Shown here piece by piece: positions 51,101-59,414 of a DNA stretch of 64,000 bases. Source of the DNA: Porticoccaceae bacterium (GTDB lineage Bacteria > Pseudomonadota > Gammaproteobacteria > Pseudomonadales > Porticoccaceae); assembly GCA_026005035.1 (NCBI GenBank), contig BPKH01000003.1, positions 124,001-188,000 of the forward strand, read 5' to 3'. A program made the translations under genes and the position numbers. The notes under the pieces are model-generated. The model was not told where the DNA came from, made no database searches, and saw only the letters and a program-made list of their open reading frames with translations. The number at the start of each line of letters is the position of its first letter. The stretch's first letter is position 1.

Positions 51101-51428
51101 ACTGGCGGTGGAGCCTGCCGCAGTGACCCCGGAGTTGTTCGCCGCGCTGGCCGCCCTTCCCGTGGATAGTCTCGCCATTCCCGGCCTGGGCAGTGCGACC
51201 CTGGCCGAGCCGGTGGCGTGCACCCTGGTGGAGGCCTGGGTGCGCGCCGCCCACCTGGCGGGCGCAAAAGTGGCGGTGGTCGGGGTGACCGAGCGCCGCT
51301 GCGCCGAGGTTTTGAGGAGGCTCGGGGTGGACTACTGGGAAGGGGAGGCGGCCGCTTCACCCAGTCCCCTGGCCGAGGCGGTGGCCGCGGCGGGCGGGGC
51401 GGGGCCGACCCTTGCCCGCGACGCCTGA
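48162..51428 (+). CDS. membrane MASE1-CHASE-PAS-GGDEF protein with a degenerate EAL domain
   Basis: 1088 residues from a TTG at 48162; the start is uncertain because GGAGG lies 16 bases upstream. Order: multi-helix MASE1 sensor (about 30-230, with SFTFWWAGDALGAMIGVPLL), CHASE periplasmic sensor (about 240-440, HFAASLYARNPHVQALEWIPRV), a membrane helix near 515, PAS (about 545-645), GGDEF (about 670-825) with an intact RLGGDEFGV, and a C-terminal EAL-like domain (about 840-1080). The EAL motif is missing (VEPRLW at that place) and other catalytic acids are lost, so it should be a diguanylate cyclase. It probably raises c-di-GMP on an external signal, opposite to the protein at 6.9-9.8 kb. The 3' domain may bind c-di-GMP or a partner. 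Confidence 0.88.
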   Translation: MIAKQATLGKPRAVLERVIDASADHPNLRRLLVAAAVALGYLGAGELALTLAVGPAAAAPFWPAAGLAAGGVFLWGRPALAGTFAGALALYLDLWVTPERADGPVLAVLLAAAITLQAGAVAWLARRFASRDEEGSPRLSAWFPLTIAPLGCLTAPTLALAVLWAFGRVEAAALPESFTFWWAGDALGAMIGVPLLAALFGGGRGKRQPAVAAAMALLLVAVAAVFFYHRERERELAGQTFAARLEAAKQALAAALERGLDALYSLERFFESSVEVSAAEFDHFAASLYARNPHVQALEWIPRVPAAVRADFEAQIAPIRAWTPGDRLVPAPARPYHFAVAYVAPRAGNERALGYDVASQPLAHRALSRALQTGEPAATAPIRLIQETGDQAGTVVYLSVERGGQVLGVVALVIRLGDFLSGVGAGLPGGLADLHLRVRDGADLLWEGGAPAAPGGPRARHRLDFAGRSWTLEWAAAAALASGGGSGGWLLAGMLAFVASFSGWILALAERNRAIAREVDERTRELRREIAERTAAERDLRVLFRAIEASPVMVLVADAEGRIRYANPALLAATEARAADLVGTAASEVLGVDPARLARTGEFRGELRLRRPAGGPLWVQAAVARVAGAEEGGDDYVVVLQDVTEERNLRQQIVYQARHDPLTGLANRYEFERHLERLVREARESGSRHALGYCDLDQFKLVNDTAGHVAGDALLKRVADELRASFRRGDLVARLGGDEFGVLMENCGLAEALAVAEKARRRIEALRFDWGGETYRVAMSVGVAAIDGQVAGAQEVLRRADAACYAAKEAGRNRVLAYSAEDAHLARLQGGFTWSLRLREALDGAGLALFGRPLLPLADGAPPRLWVEPRLWHEGAWLGPDALRAAAERSGLAARLDRWVLGELARWLEGEDACGIDRFVVSLSPAAAADGELSAWLEACADGRPELAARLLLAVGEAALAELARPAHSFREVLSRGGWRLAVEPAAVTPELFAALAALPVDSLAIPGLGSATLAEPVACTLVEAWVRAAHLAGAKVAVVGVTERRCAEVLRRLGVDYWEGEAAASPSPLAEAVAAAGGAGPTLARDA

Positions 51429-51470
51429 AGCGGCCATGCTTGCAGGCCGAAGTTGGCGCGGGAGGGGGCC

Positions 51471-51905
51471 ATGGATGCGATCGACGTGAGAGCACCCCGA
51501 GGGCGATTGGCCGCCAGGGTGGTGGATTTTTGCCACACCATGGAGCGGATCGTCGCGTGCGGGCGGGAACCTGGCTTTTCGGCGAACCACTGGCAGCCAC
51601 TCGCCGCCTACCTGGACGCGGAGCGCTTCGTGCGCGTGGGGCCCTTTCACGACGCCCTCGACTGGCCCGCCTACGAGGCCTTTCTCACCGACTGGGCGCG
51701 CACCTCGGAGGGCTGGCGGCCGGTCTTCAAGCGGATCGTCGAGGCGCCGGGGATCGTCTTTCTCGAACTCGACGAGATGGTCACCCGCAACGGGCAGACC
51801 ACCCCCTTCCACTCCCTGTCGGTCTACGAGTTCGACGAGGCCGGGCGGATCCGCCGCCTGGACGTCTACATGCAGGCGCCCGCAGGGGGGGAAGGCGGAG
51901 CATAG
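51471..51905 (+). CDS. SnoaL-like/NTF2-fold protein
   Basis: 144 residues; the ATG at 51471 is preferred because GGGAGGGGG precedes it. The pattern WQPLAAYLDAERFVRVGPFHDALDW, GWRPVFKRIVEAPGIVFLELDEM and the final SLSVYEFDEAGRIRRLDVYMQ matches NTF2-like proteins of ketosteroid-isomerase type. A function cannot be assigned. It is distinct from the SnoaL-like protein at 13.6 kb. Its stop codon TAG is contributed by the REP-like element that begins there. It lies 42 bases after the GGDEF gene. Confidence 0.7.
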   Translation: MDAIDVRAPRGRLAARVVDFCHTMERIVACGREPGFSANHWQPLAAYLDAERFVRVGPFHDALDWPAYEAFLTDWARTSEGWRPVFKRIVEAPGIVFLELDEMVTRNGQTTPFHSLSVYEFDEAGRIRRLDVYMQAPAGGEGGA

Positions 51906-51933
51906 CCCGGATGGAGCGAAGCGAAATCCGGGG
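51903..51933 (+). repeat. REP-like intergenic element, copy 3
   Basis: TAGCCCGGATGGAGCGAAGC, then GAAATCCGGGG; almost identical to copy 1 at 2423. The element starts with the TAG stop codon of the SnoaL-like gene, so the repeat borders directly on coding sequence. Confidence 0.8.
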
Positions 51934-51981
51934 AGCAACGCCACGACCGATCCAACGAGCTCGGGGGATGCCGAGGAGCGG

Positions 51982-52009
51982 TTGACAGCCCGGCGCGGAA
52001 TGGTACAGT
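51982..52009 (+). promoter_or_regulatory. promoter of the ilvB-ilvH operon
   Basis: A perfect TTGACA, 16 bases, and an extended -10 TGG-TACAGT. Transcription should begin near 52015, leaving a leader of about 208 bases before ilvB. Confidence 0.7.
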
Positions 52010-52014
52010 GTGCG

Positions 52015-52222
52015 CCTCCCCGGGCCTGCCCGCCCGGTGGTAGGGTTGCCCGGCGGCGGTCACCGCGCCCGCCGGCCATTCGGTCGGAGGTTGCCCACCA
52101 GCGCCTCCGGTGGAGTCTCCACCCGGCCCCTGGGGCCAGACTCCGCGTTGCCCTCGCAATCCCGCAATGGTCGGCCGAGCGCCCCCCGGGCGAAGGGTCT
52201 CCATCCGACGAGGGTAACGCAA
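52015..52222 (+). promoter_or_regulatory. long structured leader of the ilv operon, attenuator-like
   Basis: This 208-base untranslated leader holds several hairpins. CCGGGC/GCCCGG is at 52020-52037 and CCGGCGG/CCGCCGG at 52050-52075. GGTGG (52109-52113) can pair either with CCACC at 52095-52099 or, as GGTGGA/TCCACC, with 52118-52123. Such mutually exclusive pairing is typical of attenuators. I find no short leader peptide rich in Val, Leu or Ile codons and no known riboswitch, so the signal is unclear. Confidence 0.4.
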
Positions 52223-53963
52223 GTGGAAATGCTCTCCGGCGGCGACATCGTCGTCCGCGCACTGCACGATGCCGGCGTGCGCCACGTCTGGGGCTACCCC
52301 GGCGGCGCCGCGCTCCACATCTACGACGCCATCTTTCGCCAAGACAAGGTCACCCACATCCTGGTGCGCCACGAGCAGGGGGCGGTCCACGCCGCCGACG
52401 GCTATGCCCGCGCCACCGGCAAGCCGGGGGTGGTGCTGGTCACCTCGGGGCCGGGGGCGACCAACGCCATCACCGGCATCGCCACCGCCTACATGGACTC
52501 CATCCCCCTGGTGGTGATCTCGGCCCAGGTGCCACTCGACAAGATCGGCGACGACGCCTTCCAGGAGACCGACATGATCGGAATCTCCCGGCCCATCGTG
52601 AAGCACAGCTTCATGGTCAAGCGCACCGAGGAGATCGCCGAGACCATCGCCAAGGCGTTCCACATCGCCACTACCGGCCGACCGGGGCCGGTGGTGATCG
52701 ACATCCCCAAAAACGTCACCGACCCCAACTACAAGGTGCCCTACCACTACCCCCGAGCGGGTGCGGCTGCGCTCCTACCAGCCCACCCTGAAGGGCCATT
52801 CCGGGCAGATCCGGCGGGCGGTCAAGGCGATGCTGGAAGCGCGCCGCCCGGTGATCTACAGCGGCGGCGGGGTGATCCTGTGCGACGCCGCCCCGCAGCT
52901 GACCGAACTCGCCCGGCTGCTCGACTTCCCGGTCACCAACACTCTCATGGGCCTCGGCGGCTTTCCCGGCACCGACCGGCAGTTCCTCGGCATGCTCGGC
53001 ATGCACGGCACCTTCGAGGCCAACACCGCCATGCACCACGCCGATCTGATCCTCGCGGTGGGGGCCCGCTTCGACGACCGGGTGACCAACACGCCGTCCA
53101 AGTTCTGTCCCGAGGCCACCATCATCCACGTGGACATCGATCCCACTTCGATCTCCAAGACGGTGCGCGCCCACATCCCCATCGTCGGCTCCTGCGACCT
53201 GGTGCTGGAGGAGATGATCCGGCTCATCAAGGAGTCGGGGCGCCGGCCCGACCCGGAGGCGCTGGCCGCCTGGTGGCGCCAGATCGACGAGTGGCGGGCC
53301 CGCCATGGGCTCTACACCGCCCGCCGCTACGGCGAGAGCCGGGGGACCCTGATCAAGCCCCAGGATGTGATCAAAGCGCTCTACAAGGTGACCCGGGGCG
53401 ACGCCTTCGTCTGTTCCGACGTCGGTCAGCACCAGATGTTCGCCGCACAGTACTACCTGTTCGACAAGCCGCGCCGGTGGATCAATTCGGGGGGGCTCGG
53501 CACCATGGGCTTTGGGCTCCCCGCGGCCATGGGGGTGAAGATGGCCCATCCGGACGCCGACGTCGTCGTGGTCACCGGCGAGGGCAGCATCCAGATGTGC
53601 ATCCAGGAGCTGTCGAGCCTCACCCAACACGAGCTGCCGGTGAAGATCGTCTGCCTCAACAACCAGGCCCTGGGCATGGTCAAGCAGTGGCAGGACATGC
53701 AGTACGGCAGCCGCTACTCCCACATCCTCTACGAGGATTCGCTGCCCGACTTCGTCAAGCTGGCCGAGGCCTACGGCCACGTGGGCATGCGCGTGGAGCG
53801 CTTCGAAGAGCTGGAGGACAAGCTCGCCGAGGCCTTCGCCCTCAAGGATCGAACCGTGTTCGTGGACGTGCCCGTCGACCCCGACGAGCACGTCTACCCG
53901 ATGCACGTGGCGCCCAACGGCTCCATGCGCGACATGTGGCTCAGCAAGACGGAGCGCACCTGA
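52223..53963 (+). pseudogene. ilvB: acetolactate synthase large subunit, interrupted by a +1 frameshift
   Basis: GTG at 52223 lies eight bases after GAGGG. The first frame has the catalytic glutamate in [19 protein letters not shown], the FAD/substrate region and [18 protein letters not shown]. From here the gene continues in the next frame: [31 protein letters not shown], the ThDP-binding motif [15 protein letters not shown] to CLNNQ, and [14 protein letters not shown]. Deleting one C from the C5 run at 52750-52754 restores a complete 579-residue enzyme. It condenses two pyruvates, or pyruvate and 2-oxobutyrate, in branched-chain amino acid synthesis. As everything else is conserved and ilvH and ilvC follow, a base-calling error is the likeliest explanation. 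Confidence 0.9.
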
Positions 53964-54454
53964 TGCGGCACATCATTTCGGTCTTGATGGAAAACGAACC
54001 CGGCGCCCTCTCCCGGGTGGTGGGTCTTTTTTCCCAGCGGGGCTACAACATCGACAGCCTGACGGTGGCCCCCACGGAGGACCCCACGGTGTCCCGCCTG
54101 ACCCTCATTACCCAGGGAGACGACCGGGTGATCGAGCAGATCACCAAGCAGCTCAACAAGCTGATCGACGTGATCAAGGTGGTCGACCTCACCGACGGCG
54201 ACCACGTGGAGCGGGAACTGATGCTCCTCAAGGTGCGCGCGGGGGGCGCCCAGCGCGCCGAGGTGAAGCGGACCGTGGACATTTTCCGCGGCCAGATCGT
54301 CGACGTGACTCCCTCCACCTACACGGTGCAGGTGACGGGCGACAGCGCCAAGCTCGACGCCTTCATCGCCGCCCTGCCCCCGGGGGACATCCTCGAGGTG
54401 GTCCGCACGGGGGTCTGCGGCGTGGCGCGGGGAGAGAGGGCCTTTCGGGTCTGA
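53963..54454 (+). CDS. ilvH: acetolactate synthase regulatory (small) subunit
   Basis: 163 residues. ATG at 53963 overlaps the ilvB stop (TGATG). The ACT domain is at the N-terminus: [38 protein letters not shown]. The C-terminal domain ends [17 protein letters not shown]. It activates the large subunit and confers feedback inhibition by valine. The intact frame right after the frameshifted ilvB argues that the operon is functional. Confidence 0.97.
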   Translation: MRHIISVLMENEPGALSRVVGLFSQRGYNIDSLTVAPTEDPTVSRLTLITQGDDRVIEQITKQLNKLIDVIKVVDLTDGDHVERELMLLKVRAGGAQRAEVKRTVDIFRGQIVDVTPSTYTVQVTGDSAKLDAFIAALPPGDILEVVRTGVCGVARGERAFRV

Positions 54455-54491
54455 GGGGCCGAATGGCGAAACCCTTGTCGGAAGAAGGTGA

Positions 54492-55514
<1,023 letters not shown>

Positions 55515-55519
55515 GCGGC

Positions 55520-55537
55520 GCCGCTCCGGGGAGCGGC
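55520..55537 (+). terminator. hairpin between ilvC and pssA
   Basis: A 7-bp stem GCCGCTC/GAGCGGC with a four-base loop, six bases after the ilvC stop. No U run. It lies just before the pssA -10. Confidence 0.4.
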
Positions 55538-55542
55538 CGCCC

Positions 55543-55548
55543 TATAAT
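55543..55548 (+). promoter_or_regulatory. -10 element of the pssA operon
   Basis: A perfect TATAAT with the GGAGGC discriminator. Transcription would start around 55555, about 21 bases before the preferred GTG at 55576. Confidence 0.5.
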
Positions 55549-55575
55549 GGAGGCGTGCACCCTTCGGAGAACGGT

Positions 55576-56325
55576 GTGGAAGAGCGCGACGATCCTTCCC
55601 CGGCGGCCCGCCGCCGGGGGATCTACCTGCTACCCAACCTGTTGACCACCGGGGCGCTGTTCGCCGGCTTTTACGCCATCCTCGCGGCCATGAAGGGCGA
55701 GTACCACCAAGCCGGGGCGGCGGTGTTCGTGGCCATGTTCTTCGACGGCCTCGACGGCCAGGTGGCGCGGCTGACCCACACCCAGAGCGACTTCGGCATC
55801 CAGTACGACAGCCTGTCCGACATGGTCTCCTTCGGCGTGGCGCCCGCGGTGCTCGCCTTCAGCTGGATGCTCCACCACCTCGGCAAGTTGGGCTGGGCCG
55901 CCGCCTTCGTCTACGCTTCCTGCGCGGCCCTGCGCCTGGCGCGCTTCAACAGCCAGGCGGGAAGCGCCGATCGCCGCCACTTCATCGGCCTGCCGAGTCC
56001 CACCGCCGCCGCCCTGGTGGCGGGGCTCGCCTGGCTCGGCCACGACTGGCCACCCCATTTCGCCGCCACGGTAGGGGCCGCAGCGGTCACCGCGCTGGCG
56101 GGGATCCTCATGGTGAGCAACTTCCGCTACCGCAGCCTCAAGGGGATCGATCTGCGCGGTCGGGTGCCCTTCCCGGTGATCCTGGGGGTGGTGTTGCTCC
56201 TGGTGGCCATCACCGTCGATCCCCCCGCCGTCCTGTTGGCGCTCGCCGCCCTCTACACCGCCACAGCCCCCGTCGGCTGGCTCTGGGAGTGGTGGCGCCG
56301 CCGCACCGCCGCCGGAGCGCCATGA
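55576..56325 (+). CDS. pssA: CDP-diacylglycerol--serine O-phosphatidyltransferase
   Basis: 249 residues. GTG at 55576 is preferred because GGAG lies six bases upstream; a GTG at 55555 would leave no leader. The CDP-alcohol phosphotransferase motif is DGLDGQVARLTHTQSDFGIQYDSLSDMVSFG. About eight hydrophobic helices follow, starting with IYLLPNLLTTGALFAGFYA. It makes phosphatidylserine, the precursor of phosphatidylethanolamine, in the inner membrane. ilvC-pssA order is shared with pseudomonads. The stop overlaps the next start as ATGA. Confidence 0.94.
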   Translation: MEERDDPSPAARRRGIYLLPNLLTTGALFAGFYAILAAMKGEYHQAGAAVFVAMFFDGLDGQVARLTHTQSDFGIQYDSLSDMVSFGVAPAVLAFSWMLHHLGKLGWAAAFVYASCAALRLARFNSQAGSADRRHFIGLPSPTAAALVAGLAWLGHDWPPHFAATVGAAAVTALAGILMVSNFRYRSLKGIDLRGRVPFPVILGVVLLLVAITVDPPAVLLALAALYTATAPVGWLWEWWRRRTAAGAP

Positions 56326-56993
56326 GGAGGGGCGCGCGGGAGGCCATTCTCGACGCTTTGGGGGTGGTGCGCTATCGCCTGCGGGTGCGCCGTCCCCCCA
56401 CTGCCGGGGCAGTTTTCCCCGCCGACCCCGCCGCCAAGGACAACGAGGTCCCAGCCCCGGAACGCGAAGCCCCTTCCCAGGCGGCGCACGAGGCCGCGCC
56501 GCCCCGCACTCCCTCCGCCACACCGCGTCGCTCCCTGGCCTTTCGCCTCTGCTGCTGGCAGCCCGAGGCCGGGTGGCTGGTGCTCAGCTCTCTCCCCCCG
56601 GGGGAGCGCCCCAGCGCCGAACAGCGGCGCATGCTGGGCAATCTCTTGCGCCGCCTGGGGGTCTTGGCGGGCGAGCTGCCGCCGGCGGAGTACTTCGACT
56701 GGCCGGTGGGCCCCGGCCTTGACGATTCCCTGGCGGGAGCGCGGGAGATGCTCGCCAGCTTCCTCGCCGCCCGCCGGGAGCGGGCGGCCTTTGCCCACGT
56801 CCTGCTGATGGGTCCCCTCACCGCTTTGGTGGCCACTTCTTCAGAGCGCCCCCGAGTGGGCATGCGCTTTTCGTTGCCGGGCGGTGCCGAGGGGATCGTC
56901 ACCCACTCGCTCTACGCCATGGAGCGGGATCGCAGTCTGCGCCGCGAAACCTGGGCGGCGCTCGCCCACTTGGCCCCAGGGGAGGGCGGATGA
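56322..56993 (+). CDS. putative HolD-like protein (DNA polymerase III psi-type) upstream of rimI
   Basis: 223 residues, ATG at 56322 overlapping pssA by four bases. The N-terminus AILDALGVVRYRLR resembles the clamp-loader-binding N-terminus of HolD (LQQLGI-x-W-x-LR). A low-complexity Pro/Ala linker of about 50 residues follows. The C-terminal half (MLGNLLRRLGVLAGELPPAEYFDWPV, FLAARRERAAFAHVLLMG) looks like the psi-like proteins preceding rimI in pseudomonads. In E. coli holD and rimI are neighbours. Psi links the clamp loader through chi to SSB. The assignment depends on weak similarity plus position. Confidence 0.55.
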   Translation: MRRGAREAILDALGVVRYRLRVRRPPTAGAVFPADPAAKDNEVPAPEREAPSQAAHEAAPPRTPSATPRRSLAFRLCCWQPEAGWLVLSSLPPGERPSAEQRRMLGNLLRRLGVLAGELPPAEYFDWPVGPGLDDSLAGAREMLASFLAARRERAAFAHVLLMGPLTALVATSSERPRVGMRFSLPGGAEGIVTHSLYAMERDRSLRRETWAALAHLAPGEGG

Positions 56994-57439
56994 CGAGACT
57001 GCGGCGCGCCCGCGCCAGCGACGCGGCGACTCTCGCCCGGCTTGAAGCCGCGGCCACCGCCCATCCCTGGTCCGAGCGGTTGTGGGCGGAGAGCATCCGC
57101 CAGCACCAGTGCTGGCTGGCCGAGGAGGCGGGGGAATCGATGGGTGCCATCGTCTGGCGGGAGGTCTGCGACGAGGCGGAGCTCCTGAACCTGGTGGTGG
57201 CGCCGGCTCGCCAGGGGCGGGGGCTGGGGGGTCGGCTGCTCGGCCATTTGCTCTCCGCCATCGGACCCGAGCGGAACCTCTTTCTCGAAGTGCGCGCCGG
57301 CAACCTGCCGGCGCTTCGCCTCTACCGGCGCTTTGGCCTGGTGGAACTCGGCCGCCGCGCCGGATATTACCCCGGGGCGCAGGGGCGCGAGGACGCCATC
57401 CTGATGGGCCGCTTCGTCCGCGAGCCAGGAACGCCATGA
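56990..57439 (+). CDS. rimI: ribosomal protein S18-alanine N-acetyltransferase RimI
   Basis: 149 residues; ATG overlaps the upstream stop as ATGA. GNAT fold: start LRRARASDAATLARLEAAATAHPWSE, the acetyl-CoA loop VAPARQGRGLGGRLL and LEVRAGNLPALRLYRRFGLVELG. The catalytic C-terminal tyrosine lies in GYYPG. It acetylates the N-terminal alanine of S18, whose gene is at 25.35 kb, and may act on other proteins. Part of pssA-holD-like-rimI-tudS. Confidence 0.93.
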   Translation: MTRLRRARASDAATLARLEAAATAHPWSERLWAESIRQHQCWLAEEAGESMGAIVWREVCDEAELLNLVVAPARQGRGLGGRLLGHLLSAIGPERNLFLEVRAGNLPALRLYRRFGLVELGRRAGYYPGAQGREDAILMGRFVREPGTP

Positions 57440-58389
57440 GTCAAGAGAAGATCCCCGTCGGCATCAGCGCCTGCCTGCTCGGCCACGAGGTGCGCCACGA
57501 CGGCGGGCACAAGCGCGATGCCTACATCACCGGTACCCTCGCCCAGTGGTTCGAGTTTCGCCCCTTTTGTCCGGAAGTGGGTGCCGGATTGGGGGTTCCG
57601 CGGCCGACCATCCGGCTGGTGGAAACCCCCCGCGGGGTGCGAGCCCTCGGGGTGCGCGACCCCGACCTCGACGTGACCGAGCGGCTCGAGGCCTACGCCC
57701 GGCGCCAGTCGGCGGAGCTGTCGGCGTTGTCCGGTTTCATCTTCAAGCGCGCCTCGCCGAGTTGCGGCATGGAGCGGGTCAAGGTCTATCGGGAACGGGG
57801 CGGCGCGCCGGCGGCCAAGGGGGAGGGGATCTTCGCCGCCTGGGTGCGCAGCCAGTTCCCGGAGCTGCCCACCGAAGAGGAAGGACGGCTCGGCGACGCG
57901 CGCCTGCGGGAGAATTTCCTCGAGCGGGTGTTCGTCTACCACCACTGGCGCACGGTGGTGGCGCCGCAGCTCTCGGTGGAGGCGCTCACCCGCTTCCACG
58001 CCCGCCTCAAGCTCACCCTGATGAGCCACCACCCGCAGCGGGCGCGGGCCCTGGGGCGCCTCGCCGCCAGTGCCCGGGAAGACAACCTGGCCGAGGTGGC
58101 GGAGCGGTATTTCCGCGAGGCCATGGCGACGTTGCGAGTGCTCGCCACCCGCGGCAAGCACGTCAACGTCCTGCAGCACATCCAGGGGCACCTCAAGCGC
58201 CGGCTGAGCGCCGACGACCGGGCGGAACTCGCCCAGGTGATCGCCGCCTACGGGGCCGGCGAGGTGCCGCTGATCGTGCCCATCACCCTGTTCGTCCACC
58301 ACTTCCGCAAGGCGCCCGATCCCTGGATTCTCGATTCCTGGTATCTCAGCCCCTATCCTGCGGCCCTGGGGTTGCGCAACCTGTTGTGA
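57436..58389 (+). CDS. TudS-like DUF523 domain fused to DUF1722 (YbgA-like)
   Basis: 317 residues; ATG overlaps rimI as ATGA. The N-terminal DUF523 domain (about 5-150) retains three cysteines C13 (SACLLG), C45 (FCPEVGAG) and C110 (SPSCGM), the ligands of a [4Fe-4S] cluster in thiouracil desulfidases. The C-terminal DUF1722 domain (about 175-310) contains FHARLKLTLMSHHP, HVNVLQHIQGHLKRRLSADDRAEL and FRKAPDPWILDSWYLSPYP. Enzymes with the first domain remove sulfur from 2-thiouracil; the second domain's role is unknown. It may salvage thiolated nucleobases or repair tRNA-derived compounds. Confidence 0.85.
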   Translation: MSQEKIPVGISACLLGHEVRHDGGHKRDAYITGTLAQWFEFRPFCPEVGAGLGVPRPTIRLVETPRGVRALGVRDPDLDVTERLEAYARRQSAELSALSGFIFKRASPSCGMERVKVYRERGGAPAAKGEGIFAAWVRSQFPELPTEEEGRLGDARLRENFLERVFVYHHWRTVVAPQLSVEALTRFHARLKLTLMSHHPQRARALGRLAASAREDNLAEVAERYFREAMATLRVLATRGKHVNVLQHIQGHLKRRLSADDRAELAQVIAAYGAGEVPLIVPITLFVHHFRKAPDPWILDSWYLSPYPAALGLRNLL

Positions 58390-58399
58390 GGAGGAGGTC

Positions 58400-58591
58400 A
58401 TGTCGGCGCCGCGCCGCCGAGCCAAACTGCCCTGGCGACTGATCGCCCTGGACGCCGCCGGTGCCCTGCTGGTGGCGGCCGGTTTCTACCGCTACCTGCG
58501 GGAGGAGGGCGGCGCCTGGGAAATCGCCCTGGGATTCGCCCTCATGCTGCCCTTGGCCCTCCACCTGGTGCGCGGTGGCCGGCCGCACTGA
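58400..58591 (+). CDS. small two-helix membrane protein
   Basis: 63 residues, ATG at 58400 with an excellent GAGGAGG site six bases after that of the TudS-like stop. Two hydrophobic segments, LIALDAAGALLVAAGFYRYL and WEIALGFALMLPLALHLV, are separated by a short acidic loop. It recalls DUF1418-type small proteins but I cannot assign it. It overlaps the following kinase gene by 17 bases and probably belongs to the same operon. Confidence 0.65.
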   Translation: MSAPRRRAKLPWRLIALDAAGALLVAAGFYRYLREEGGAWEIALGFALMLPLALHLVRGGRPH

Positions 58592-59414
58592 GGCGGCAAA
58601 CTCCACCGCGGCGGCCCTCGCCGACGCCCTCGCGCGGCGCGCTGCCGGCCGCTCTCGCCCCCTGGTGGTCGGCATCGCGGGTGCTCCGGGGTCGGGCAAG
58701 ACCACCCTGGCCGCGCATCTCGCCCGCCTTCTCGAAGAGCGCCATCGCCTGCCGGCCGTGGTGCTCTCTTTGGACGATTTCTACCTGCCCCGGGCCGCTC
58801 GCCGCCGGCTCGCCCGGCGGCTTCACCCCCTGTTCGCCGTGCGCGGTGTGCCGGGCACCCATGATCTGCGCCTCCTCGGCCGGACCTTCGCCGCTCTGGA
58901 ACGGGCCCAAGGGGATTCCTGCCTCCTGCTGCCGGTGTTCGACAAGTTGGCCGACGACCGCCTGCCCCGCCGCCACTGGCGCCTTCACCGCGGACGGCCG
59001 GTGGTGATCCTCCTCGAGGGCTGGTGCGTGGGGGTGCCCCCGGAGCCCCCCGCGGCGCTGGCGCGCCCGGTCAACGCCCTAGAGCGGACCCGGGATCCGG
59101 ACGGGTGCTGGCGTCGGGCGGTGAACCGGGCGTTGGCGGGCCCCTACCGCCGCCTCTTTGCGCGCCTCGACTGTCTGATCTTTCTGCGCGCACCCGCGTG
59201 GGGGGTGGTGGTGCGCTGGCGGCTCGAGCAGGAACGCGCCCTCGCCGCGGCGCGACCGGGGGCCAAGGCCATGGACGCCGCCCAGGTGGCGCACTTCGTC
59301 GCCCACTTCGAGAGACTCACCCGCCACGCCCTGCGCGTCCTGCCGCGCCGCGCCGACTACCTCCTGCACCTCGCCCCCGATCGCCGCCCGCGCCTTCAGT
59401 GCGCCCGCCGGTAG
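58575..59414 (+). CDS. P-loop kinase of the D-glycerate 3-kinase (GLYK/YggC-like) family
   Basis: 279 residues from a GTG at 58575; the ribosome site is poor, so translation is probably coupled to the overlapping small gene. Walker A GAPGSGKTTL, LSLDDFYLP, LHPLFAVRGVPGTHDL, VFDKLADDRLP and ILLEGWCVGV are the conserved segments of plant-type glycerate kinases and their bacterial relatives. It likely phosphorylates D-glycerate to 3-phosphoglycerate, though uridine-kinase-like alternatives exist. Its 3' end overlaps the convergent AraC gene by 19 bases. Confidence 0.82.
   Translation: MAGRTEAANSTAAALADALARRAAGRSRPLVVGIAGAPGSGKTTLAAHLARLLEERHRLPAVVLSLDDFYLPRAARRRLARRLHPLFAVRGVPGTHDLRLLGRTFAALERAQGDSCLLLPVFDKLADDRLPRRHWRLHRGRPVVILLEGWCVGVPPEPPAALARPVNALERTRDPDGCWRRAVNRALAGPYRRLFARLDCLIFLRAPAWGVVVRWRLEQERALAAARPGAKAMDAAQVAHFVAHFERLTRHALRVLPRRADYLLHLAPDRRPRLQCARR

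Noticed and set aside
55543-55575. A leaderless pssA mRNA starting at the GTG at 55555
   Set aside because: A second GTG at 55576 has a well-placed GGAG site and gives a normal protein, so a short leader is more likely.
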